Source: Amyelois transitella (lineage: Eukaryota; Arthropoda; Insecta; Lepidoptera; Pyralidae). Taken from it: a stretch of 64,000 nucleotides of DNA. Shown here one piece after another: positions 49,401 to 61,400 of the stretch (its first letter is position 1; every line of letters begins with the position of its first letter). The translations under genes were made by a program, and so were the position numbers. Below the pieces are notes generated by a model. The model saw only the letters and a program-made list of their open reading frames with translations. It was not told the origin of the DNA and made no database searches. The stretch is from the NCBI RefSeq assembly GCF_032362555.1, contig NC_083509.1, positions 1,364,001 through 1,428,000 of the forward strand. The letters run 5' to 3'.

Positions 49401-52400
49401 AATCTGTTGTGTATTTTTAAAGATTAATGTATTCTAAGGTAGGTATAGACCTGAGAAGCAACTTTGCTTTACACTATGTAGTGATTTTCAAATTCTCTTA
49501 GTCTCCTCTTACGGATATCCACGGTGATATCCACATGGGATAATGACACCAGGAACAACTCATCAATAATTTTATTTCCCAATATTTCAGGCCTCATTTG
49601 CGCTCAAATAAAATCTGACCTCCCCCCCACAATGAGAGTGGCTGAAGACGGGAATGGTTTCTACTTCTCCATGTTTTCACATGTAAGTTAATTAATTTTG
49701 GAGTTTTCTTTTTAATATTTGTGCCGTGTGGTTCCCGGCACCAATAAAAAAAAGAATAGGACCACTTCATCTCGCGTCCATGGATGTCGTAAAAGGCGAC
49801 TAAGGGATAGGCTTACAAACTTGGGATTCTTTTTTTTAGGCGACGGGCCAGCAACCTGTCACTATTTGAATCTCAATTCTATCATTAAGCCAAATAGCTG
49901 AACGTGGCCATTCAGTCTTTTCAAGACTCTCGGCTCTGTCTACCCCGCAAGGGATAAAGACGTGTCCATATAATAATAATAAATCCAAACGTCAACTCCA
50001 TAACCCATAATCCTTTTCCTTATTTTGTAATAGCTCCACCTCCTGCCGAGACCTGTTCATGGACATATCATCTATTGATATGCCCGGGAACGGGTTTTGG
50101 CAGGAGAACAACATAACATCAACTTCTCCAAAGGGCCTCTACGTGTTGGATTTATATCCCCACGCAAGCCTCTCAAAAATCCGGGGTGTATAGACCCGTG
50201 AAATCTAAGAGGAGAAACATAATAATAATAATAATATATCTTTATTTCACCATAAACAGAGTTAGGTAAATAAATATAAAAGGTAGGTTACAAAATGAAT
50301 ATGGTGGGTTGACACCTGAACTAGGATAAATCCTGTATCTCAGGTTGCCAACCCTCCACCCCATATAATGGTCTTAATAACTAGGTAACATTATTTCTGA
50401 TCTTAATACAGTAATTATGATTATCATTTATTACAAAGCTTGGAGGGTAGCAGCACATTTGTTCATCAGTAAGTACCAGACATCGCATACACAAAGTGCG
50501 CAGCGCAAGTGACTTCTGGCGTATGGTACAAGTTATAAGCTGTTAGTTTTAACAAACATTTTCAATTTTTCTTTTAAGAAGTAGTAACTCAATTTACTAC
50601 CGTTATTATTATTTGTCTTTGCAAAATTGACAAAGAGAAGAAAAAAAAAAAATATATAAAAAATAAATAAAAATTAAACCATACAGAACTATAAAAATAT
50701 ATAATATACATAATAATAAAACAGTGAGTATTCAAAAATTGAAATTTGCACTATCTAAATTAACTTGTAATCTTAAGTATGTTTTCCGTTTCAAGGTAGT
50801 CCAATGCTATCAAGTTATTTTTCAATGACGTTTTTAGACTTTTTCTATTCATATTGAGAATTTTATTTAAATTATTGAAGTGTCTGTATAAGAAGGGACC
50901 AGTGAATGAAGCTTGCCGTTGGGCGAATGCAGATTTGAATGAAGGCACATTGGTTCGTATTCTTCTTCTATGTTGATTTATTTGGGAGGGTACAATTGTT
51001 TTGTGATGGCGGAGAACTGACTGAAGAATAAATAATTGTCTTACCGTAAGCATTTGGGATTCTTTGTACAGTGTATCTGTAGGGTATCTTCTGGGTTTGC
51101 GTAACATAACCTTAATAACAGCTCTTTGAGCTCTCTCTAACTCTAATAGGTGTGTTACAGCAGCTCCACCCCAAACAGGTATACAATAGGTTAAGAGGGA
51201 TTGAACAAGGGCAAGATAAATATTTTTAATTAAGTTAATGTCAGCAGATTCCCTAAGATTTTTGAATATATGGAGCAGTTTACGAACCCGTTTACTGAGC
51301 TCAGAAATATGTGGTTTCCATGTAAGGTTTTTGTCCATTACAATTCCTAAGTATTTGTGGGTGTCTGTATGAATAAGATTCGGGCAGTGGCAGGTAGTGT
51401 TCGACTGGGGGTCTCTGGTACAGCTTAAAGTGTGGGCTTGAATATCAAAATCTGGTGGTGGTTTAGTTGCTTCTGAAATTCGAAAGCATATATATTTCGT
51501 TTTAGGAACGTTCAATGTTAAAAGGTTATGATCTAGCCATTTCATAACAGTAAGTAAACCAGTTTCTGCCGCTTCTTTTACTTCTGTCCACGAATCACCC
51601 CAAAACATCAAGGCAGTGTCGTCCGCGAATGCTAGAATATTACCGCTACTCAGTTTAAGATTACACAAACTATTAACATAGGCTAAGAACAGAGTAGGAC
51701 CAAGTGTGCTACCCTGGGGTATACCGTATGTAATAGGTAGACTTGTGCTTTGAACATTAGACACTTTAACTACTTGACTTCTATTTGACAGGTAGTCACG
51801 GAACCACTCGAGTGCCACTCCCCTTATCCCCAATCCCTCCAGCTTTAGCAAGAGTAATGGTATTGATACGGTGTCGAATGCCTTTTTTAGATCTATAAAG
51901 ATGCCTATGCATCTCTTTCCACTATCCAAGGCTTTAGTGACAGTATCCGAAAGATTTGCGACAGCGTCCTCTGTGTTTCTACAAGAGCGGAATCCATATT
52001 GGTTATCAGCTAACAGTTGCTTATTTTCCAAGAAGCTGGTTAGCCGGGTGTTAATAACCTTTTCAATAATTTTACTAATGGAGTTCAATAAAGAAATCGG
52101 CCGGTAGTTCGACACCGATTCATCACCTCCACCCTTGTAGACGGGAACAACTTGAGCACTCTTAAAAATACTTGGGAAGACACCAGCCGAAATACTAAGA
52201 TTACAAAGATGGGCAATCATCGTACATAGAATTGAATGAGAATTTTTAAGAATTGAGTTAGTTATGCAATCTGGACCAGGCGCACTGTAGTTTCTGAGAT
52301 TTAGAATGATTTTATCTATTTCAATAGAGTCTGTGGGGTATAGGCACATTGAGTCCATATTTCCAGAAGAGGATGTAGCTTTTGTGAGCTGACTCTCAGT

Positions 52401-55400
52401 CATGTCTAATTTTGACAGAATCTCCGTTGCAAGATCTTTACCTACAGATGTAAAAAACGAGTTGACATGATTAAGTGACTGTTCTGGACTTGGTGAAATT
52501 TTTAATAGAGGAGTTGCCTGTGAATTTTTCTTTTTGATATTACACATTTCCTTCACCGTGTCCCATGTGCCTTTGGTGTTTTTATAATGTTGGCTGAATT
52601 TATTTTTGTAATAGTTTATTTTGAGTAATTTTGCTGTTTGGTTGCAGACATTACGATACCTAATGTATGTTTCTTTAATAGTATCATCATTAGGATTCCG
52701 TTTAGAAAGTTGGTGTAGTCGAATTCTCTTCTGGAAGCATTTAACAATGCCTGGCGTAATCCACGGTTTTATGGGTCTTTTCCTTTTAGTAAAAGTTAAA
52801 GTGTTTGTGTGACAGGCAATCAGCTGTTGGAGCGTTTCGGTTAGAATTTTAGCGGCTTGGTCTGGATCCTTAGTTAACAGGTATGGGTTCCAATCTATTG
52901 TTTCAATTGCTTTTCGTATCGCTTCATAGTTAATCCTGGTCCTGGTTAGAGAAGATACTCCAGCAGAGTGAAGGCCAAGAGATGTGGAGATCGATAGAAA
53001 GATCGGTAGGTGGTCTGTCGTATCTGATAGAAGGACGTATGTTTTAAACTGACCTACGAGTTTGCACATGAAGTGGTCATAACAGGTACGTCCATGAGTA
53101 GGTTTATCTATGGTGTTTTGTAAACCATGGGAACCTACAATTTCAAGATAATCACTAACATGGGAGTTATTAGTGTCTAGAGTGTCGATATTTATGTCGC
53201 CTGTGAGAACAATATTTCGTGATCTGGTTGTGAGTAATAGGCTATCAAGAGAATCAAGGAAATTACTGGGGTTAGCAAATGCCCAGGGGCGATAAAGACC
53301 AAACACAGTTAGGTTACCTATTTTAGCGGCAAGACAATTTGCTTCTTGTAACTCAATTTCCTCGACAGAAGCTCTGATAGCCTCGCTAATGTACATTATG
53401 ACACCATCATTTTGGTTGAAGCTTTTTTTGGTATAATAAAGAGAAAAGCCGTCAAGTGTTGGGGGGATAGAGTTCTCGTCGCACCAACATTCAGACAGAA
53501 CTATTATGTGTACATTTGTTTTCAAGCCAGTGAGGAATACTAAGAAGTTGTCCAGATTTTTGTTAACACTTCTTATATTCAAAGATATGATATTCAGTTT
53601 ATTTTTACAACCTGGTACAAGGTTATCCAGGTCAGCTGATAGTTGTTTGGGGTCCTCTATCAACGTACATGAGGGGGAACAAGCTAAGTCAATTTCTTCG
53701 GATAAGTCCGGGCTATTCATATTAAAAGTAATTGCGTGAGAAGTTTCTGTGAAAAGGAGGGTTTCTGAAATAAACTTCTTGTATGAAAAACAAAACTAAT
53801 TGAAAAGAAGAAGTATCGGGAAGAATCTTGTGCGCTTAGGGTTACTTTAGAGTTGTATGGGTATGAATGGGGAGTTTGTTTTACTGCTTTGGAAAGAGTG
53901 TGCAATTTCGTGAAATCAATTGAGTGATGTGTTTTGCTGTGTATAAAAGTATAACAAATAATAATTAAAGTAAATTTTGTTACATGCATAGGAGAAACAT
54001 TTAGATTGTAGTAAATAGTAAATACATTGAAACCTTTGGCTAGTCATTTCGATTTCAAAATTTGTAGTTGATCTTCACTTTTAACCAAGATATAGGGGTC
54101 GCCTTGTTTTTTACGCAAATAAACTAGGCCATTTGATGTCCAGCAGAAGTCATATCCCATGGTTTTTCGGAATTCCCGGGCTAGGTAATACAGGCGTGCT
54201 GCACGTGGGGTGAGGTGATCAGAGAGGTATATCTCAGTTTTCGGCCCAACCAAACCCATGTGCGACGTATTTAGTTGCTCCGTCTTGAATCGGATTGAAT
54301 TCAGCTTGTGGTTTTTTGCTGCCGTAAGGATGTTAGTTTTTAATAGTGTCGAGGAAAGCTCGGCTATAATTACTGTGGTACTCTGGTCTGGCTTGGATGG
54401 CATACGGTAGACATCTCGAATCGCGCTTTGCTCCATCTTGACGTCAAGGGTTGAGGAAAGTTTATTTACCATATTGAAGAGTTGGTCTTTTGTTTCAGCT
54501 TTCTGCTTAGGAATGTTCCTAATTTGGATGCTAGTTTTCCTATTTAGTCTCTCCATAGTTTCACATTTCTCATCAATAACTGACACTTTAGTTGCAAGAT
54601 CCTTCCGCTGCTCCTCCAAATTCAATATTGTGTGTTGAACCTCTTCTAACTTGACATTTATAAACTCAATGGACTTTTCAATATCCAAGTGATTCTTGTG
54701 GGAAATGTCGTTTTGGCTTTTAATGTCAGATATATGTTGTTCAATCACATCCAATCTTGAATTCTGCTGTGATTGGAGGGCACCCAGCATGTCCCGCAAT
54801 TCTTCTCGAATAAGTATTCTTAGATCATTTGTTTCTGAGCACATGCTTGTCCCCTCATCTGCCAGCCTCCGACGCTTGTGGTCTCTTTGGGTAACATGCA
54901 CTTTTTCTTCTGAAAGTACAGAGTAGGTTTCAACCTTATCAACATCTGATTCCGACTTGCTGTGCGATTTGTTGAGGGGCGGTGAGCGTTGCAGATTGGG
55001 CATTGCAAATAAAGTAAGTATATCTTTGAACTTGCACTATACAAATATATCAGACCTAGGCAATTCTGAGTTCACCACAACCTCTTGTGTATTGGACCAC
55101 ACACCAAAATAGATAAGATACTCTCACGCGCAGGGCGGCTGATCGAGCAGGCGGTTGAGGATGCACGTAGCGTAACTCGTAGAACTGTTGCTATCTCTTT
55201 CTACTGAGTAACTGTCACTTACTTGCGGTTTCTGGTCGCCTGGTACTTCAGAGTAAGAGGTTGATTTTAATTTAATTTAAAATGTGATTGAAAATAAAAT
55301 AATTCCGCAAAAAATTTACACAGTGCACACGTCTAAACGCTTTCGCGGTCCGGGGGGAGAGATATAGAGATATAGAGAGATTGTAAGTATGTATGTATAT

Positions 55401-58400
55401 ACTGATATTATAAAGCAGAGGAGTTTGTTTGTTTGAACGCGCTAATCTCAGGAACAACTGGTTCGAATTGAAAAATTATTTTTGTGTTTAATACACCATT
55501 TATCGAGGAAGGCTTTAGGCTATATAACGTCACGCTGCAATTTTAAGGAGCAGAGAAATAATGGAAAATGTGGAAAAAAAACTGGGACAATTATTTATCC
55601 TTGAGGGTTTCAATGATGCCCAAAATAACTATTCAAACCGGACGAAGTCGCGGGCACAGCTAGTACATTGATATTTCTTTTAGTCTTGTTTTTGTTAGAA
55701 GGTTGTGAAACTAAAATCTAAATTCGAGGCGTCACAGTGCTACATTTGTGACCCCGACAAAGATTATTACTCCTTCTGAATTCTTCTGAAACGTTCTAGA
55801 AAAAGCTTTAGTTAACAGATGAGAAGAACAAACTGTGGATTAAAAAAAAATCTTTGGACGGAACTTTTGTTTTACTTGTTTGTAATAGTATCTTTATTGC
55901 CAAGGAATTAAAGGAACAAGGAAAATAATACATAGTCATGAAAGCAATGGATAGAAGAAAAAATACATAGTCAAAATCAAGTTAATTGTACACGAGTTTC
56001 ATTTTTTAGCTCAACTTAACAGCCTCCGGACCTTACGACATGGTCCGAGGCACTCAGAACCTTCAAGAACTGGGTCATATAGTTTCATACAAGGACAAGG
56101 TATGTACATATGTATATTGAGATTTAAATTCATACAAAAATAATATATAAAATATCGCCTCAGAAGAAAATTAAATCAAGTAAGAAAGTAATAAACTTGA
56201 GATTCTTTATTTAGGCAATGCGCTAGCAACCAGTCCTTTAGAACGTAGCCTATCAGTCAGTCAGCCTCTTCAAGCCTGTCGGCTCTGTCTACACCGCAAG
56301 GGATATAATCATGACTATATGTATGTATGCCTACCTCGCAAGGAATAAAACTATATGTAGATACAAATAAACTTTGGTTTTAAAGGATCGCATGACAGCG
56401 TGGGGCAGTGATCCCTACTGCGGGAAACTGAACGGCTCCGACGGCTCCATATTCCCGCCGATACAGGAGCGGGCTCCCGCGAGACTGTACACCTTCCAGC
56501 CGGACATCTGCAGGTGGATTCACACACAAACAAACAAATATACAAAACACAACACAACGCAGCGCAACACGACACAACGCAACGCAACATAACAGAACGC
56601 AACGCAACGCAACGCAACACAACACAACATAACACAACACAACACAACGCAACGCAACACAACGCAACGCAACAAAAGACAACACAATACAATACAAATC
56701 ATCTTTATTGCCCATGACAAAATTACATTAGTAGAAGAAATATAAATGTGCCTTGTGGTTCTCGGCACCAATAGAAAAAAGAATAGAACCACTCAATCTC
56801 TTTCTCATGGATGTCGTAAAAGGCGATTAAGGGATAGGCTTGTAAACTTGCGTTTCTTCTTCTTGGGGATGGGCTTGCTAGCCCAGGTTGCTACCTATCA
56901 CTATTTTAATCTCAATTCTTTGATTGGTATAGACGTAATTATATGTATGTACATTCAGTCAGAAAAGTATCGGGAATGGATTATTTATTTATGGTTCCAA
57001 ATTCAAATTTTTGTTTTTTTTGTTGTTGTTAGATTGGCACAACTGTTTTCCATTTTGGCGCGGAGTTTGAGTTGCATCTGTTGTTTACATTAAATACAGT
57101 GCTATTTTTAGTTATATCATATCTAGTGTGTATTGCTAATTTCATAATGGATAAAAACATCGAACAAAGAGTTTGTCTTAAATTTTGCATTGCCAATGGA
57201 ATATCGTGTTCGGAGTCACTGGAAATGTTACAGAATGCTTACGGTGAATCGACTTTATCAAAAACTCGTGCTTATGAGTGGTACAAAGCGTTCAAAAGCG
57301 GTCGAGATGTGATGGAAGATTTGCCTCGCTCTGGTAGGCCATCAACGTCTGCAACTGAAGTTAACATCGCAAAAGTGAAGGAAATAGTGACTGAAAATCC
57401 TCATTCAACTTTGAGAGAGATAGCCACCGAACTTTCTGTATCTCACGAGTCGATCCGTACCATTTTAACTAATAATTTGGGTATGAAACATGTTGCCGCT
57501 CGGCTAGTCCCAAAAGACCTGAATTTTTTTCAAAAACTCAATCGCATGAGAGTCGCTGAGGACATGCTAGAACGAGTCAATTCCGACCCAACATTCATGA
57601 AACGCATTGTTACTGGTGACGAGACGTGGGTTTACGAGTTTGACATGCAAACTAGTCAACAAGCTTCGGAGTGGCGCCTTCCAACTGAACCGAAACCGAA
57701 AAAACCACGCCAAAGTCGTTCAAAAGTCAAAGTCATGTTGACTGTTTTCTTTGACTATCGCGGTGTTGTGCATTCGGAATTCTTGCCGGAAGGTCAAACG
57801 GTAAATAAGGAATATTATTTGAGTGTTATGCGGCGTTTAAGAGAGCAAATCCGACGAAAAAGGCCAGATTTGTGGAAAGAAAATTCTTGGATTTTGCACC
57901 ATGATAATGCACCTTCGCACAAGGCCATCATTGTGAACGAATTTTTAACCAAACACTCAACAAATACCATCGAGCAACCACCATATTCACCAGATATGGC
58001 TCCAGCCGACTTTTTTCTTTTTCCTAAACTCAAATTACCACTTCGTGGCACCCGTTTTCAATCGGTAGAAGACATAAAAGAGAATTCGCGGCGAGAACTG
58101 ACCTCAATTCCGGAAACAGCGTTTAAAAAATGTTTTGATGATTGGATTATTCGTTGGCGTAAGTGTATCGTTTCTAAAGGAGCATATTTTGAAGGTGATA
58201 AAATAAATTTGGATGAATAACAAACAGTTTGTGTATTATTGATCTTTTCCTGCTACTTTCTTGACAGAGTAGTATGTATGTATTTTATCTCCTTTCAGAT
58301 CCATATACATAAGCCTGGTAGGAGAGACAAAAGTTTTCAACATGTCCGCATACCACTACGAGTTCACTGAATCCACTTTGGCAGCAAAAAGCGCGAATCC

Positions 58401-61400
58401 TGACAACAAATGCTTTTGCAAAAAGTAAGTTGTATGTATATGTGGCGACATCGGTAACGTCACACGACATCAGCCAATCACAGCGAAGAGTTCAAATCGG
58501 GCCAGCAAAGATTTCTCAGATTGGAGCGTAAAGCACACGGCAAGGCAAATTCGTGGCGTGTGGTTCCTGGCACCAATAAAAATCAAAGAATAGAACCACT
58601 GCACTTTTCCATGGATGTAGTAAAAGGCGACTAAGGGATGAGCTTTAGAAATTGGGAGGCTTCTTGCAGGCGATTGGCTAGCTGTCACTATTTGAATCTC
58701 AATTCCGTCATTTAGCCATTTACCTGGACGTGGCCTTTAAGTCTTTTGGCTCTTTTCTTTCCGACGACGACTTTTTGACTTTTCCCCGTAAATGATAAAG
58801 ACGTCATTATATTTATGTATGTCTGAAATACATAAATAAATAAATAATAAATAGTATATACCGGGACAAATTACACAGATTGATTTAGCCTCGAAGTAAG
58901 TTCGAGACTTGTGTTACGAGATACTAACTCAACGACACTATATTTTATAATAAATACTTATATAGATAAACATCCAAGACCCGGGCCAATCAGTTCTTTT
59001 CTCATCATGATCTCACCGGGATTCGAACCTCCCGGTGTCACAGATTAGCGTACTACCTTTGCGCCACAGAGGCCGATATACAGAAATTTCCAGAAACTGG
59101 AGCGCCAATCACGATGGATGCTTGATAATGGGCGTTCTCAACGTGATGCCGTGTCAGAAGGCTCCCGCCATAGTCTCGTTGCCACATTTCTACCTGGCCT
59201 CCGAGGAGTTGCTGGAGTTCTTCGAGTCCGGCATCAACCCTGACAGGGAGAAGCATAACACCTACGTGTATCTCGATCCTGTGAGTGATTTTCTGACTAA
59301 ATTTTGTGTTTAACTTAGATTTATTATACGGAATAGTTATACTTTATTACGTTATTCTTTTTTATTGGTGCCGGAAACCACACGGAATAGGACCACTCCT
59401 TCTCTTTCCCGTGGATGTCGTTAAAGGCGACTAAGGGATAGGCTGATAAACTTGGGATTCCTACGTTCAGCTATTTGGCTTAATGATAGAATTGAGATTC
59501 AAATAGTGACAGGTTGCTAGCCCATCGCCTAAAAAAGAATCCCAAGTTTATAAGCCTATCCTTTAGTCGCCTTTACGACATCCATGGGAAAGAGATGGAG
59601 TGGTCCTATTCTTTTTTGTATTGGTGTCGCGAACCACGCGGCACTAAAGATAACTATTGAGAAAAAAAAAGCGCAGAGGTATAACAAAATCGTTTAATCT
59701 TTTTTTTTATGGGACAAATTACACTGATTGAGTTAGCCCCGAAGTAAGTTCGAGACTTGTGTTACGAGATACTAACTCAACGATACTATATTATACTTAT
59801 ATAGATAAACATCCAAGACCCAGGCCGATCAGAAAAAGTTCTTTTCGCATCATGCCCTGGCCGGGATTCGAACCCGGGACCTCCGGTGTCACAGACAAGC
59901 GTACTACCGCTGCGCCACAGAGGCCGTCTAAAACTCTGCCTACCTCCCAAAAAAAATATATAGAAATAAACATTCATTTCCAGGTCACCGGGGTAGTACT
60001 AAAAGGGGTTCAGAGATTACAGTTCAATGTTGAACTTCGTCAGATGAACATCCCTCAGCTGGAGAAAGTTCCTACAGGATTGTTCCCTCTGCTGTGGATT
60101 GAAGAGGTAAGTCCTGTTTTATATAGGTATACATATAATCACGTCTTAATCCTTTGCAGGGTAGACAGAGCCAACGGTCTTGAAAAGACTGATAGGCCAC
60201 GTTCAGCTGTTTGGCTTTAAGATAGAATTGGGATTCAAATAATGACAGGTTGCTAGCCCATCGCCTAAAAGAAGAATCCCAAGTTTATAAGCCTACCCCT
60301 TAGTCGCCTTTTACGACATCCATGGTAAAGTGATGGAGTGGTCCTATTCTTTTCTCTATTGGTCCTGTTTAATACTTTCAGGTATAATAACTTATTTCTG
60401 TAGTCAGTCTAAATTATATCCTCATATCTCTGGAGACGAGCTTGGGGTCCTCATTTTGACCATGGTCCTAGATGGCCTGTTATCCAAAGAGCACGTTTTT
60501 TCATTTATTGCTCTTTTTTCTTTTGATTGCGTAAGGCTTGTTTTAAGATATGCTTGGCAAATGGTCAATTTTGACTCAATATTGTATACTAGCTGTGCCC
60601 GCAACTTCGTCCGCGTGGAATAGTTATTTTGAGCATCATTAAAGCCCTCAAGGGTGAATAATTTTCCCCGGTTTTTCACATTTTCCATTATTTCTTCGCT
60701 CCTAATAGTTGAAGCATGATGTTATATTATAGCCTAGAGCCTTCCTCGATAAATGGTCTAATAAACAAAAAAAGATTTTTTTAATTCGAACCAGTAGTTC
60801 CTGAAATTAGCGCGTTCAATCAAACAAACAAACTCTTCAGCTTTATAATATTAGTATAGATATTGCTGTCGCACAATGATAAATGACTTTAAATTTCGTA
60901 ACTTTTTTGCAGACAAACTCATGCCTTGAGTTCATTCAAATGACGTTACCTTTTTTTTGTGAAATGATTTTGATGAAAGAATCTTAATGTTTTTCTAAGT
61001 TAAAAAAAAGCAATTGGTGAAGTTTTAACTAAATCGGTTCAGTACTTTCGGTGATAAGCGTGATCATAAATACCGACCGACAAAAAAAATCAAAAAAAAA
61101 ATATTTGATTTCTGTATGTGTCCCTCTATCAATTTCAGTCAAAAATACTAAATGTTATTACTGTTTTATTATATGTATAGATTCCCTCCGTCTTGTTCCA
61201 GAGCGCGGAAATCCCACGGGAGCTCCAAACAGAACTGCGGCAGTCCCACAGCGCATTACGCTACGTGGAGACGGCGCGCTGGGCGCTGCTCGCTATAGCG
61301 CTCGCCGCGGCCATAGCCAGCGGCGTCGCTGCGGCCAGAGCTGGTAATGTATAGCGCGCGTCGCTGTCTGCTGCGGGGTGGACAGAGCCAGTCCCACAGC

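Larger units (their letters stand above)
49966..55388 (-). mobile_element. Outer retroelement carrying an FP-type ORF1, split by a LINE
   Basis: On the - strand: ~380 bases of 5' region (55388-55004), ORF1, then ~50 bases, then after the inner LINE a 3' region (50209-49985) ending in (TTA)n at 49981-49966. The body of an S1 copy stops at ~49970 and an orphan GTATGTATGTAT tail reappears at 55388-55397, as if this element had entered the S1 tail. Inferred, not proven. Confidence 0.5.

Noticed and set aside
51871..54926. Several + strand frames across the LINE
   Set aside because: Shadows of ORF1 and ORF2 on the opposite strand.
56351..56792. Overlapping Cys/Val- and Thr/Gln-rich open frames on both strands
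   Set aside because: They are translations of the (CAACA/CAACG)n tract, open in several frames because of its composition.
59084..59280. Alternative SNMP2 exon 9 start at 59084
   Set aside because: Puts the conserved NWSANHDGC segment out of frame; 59094 keeps it.
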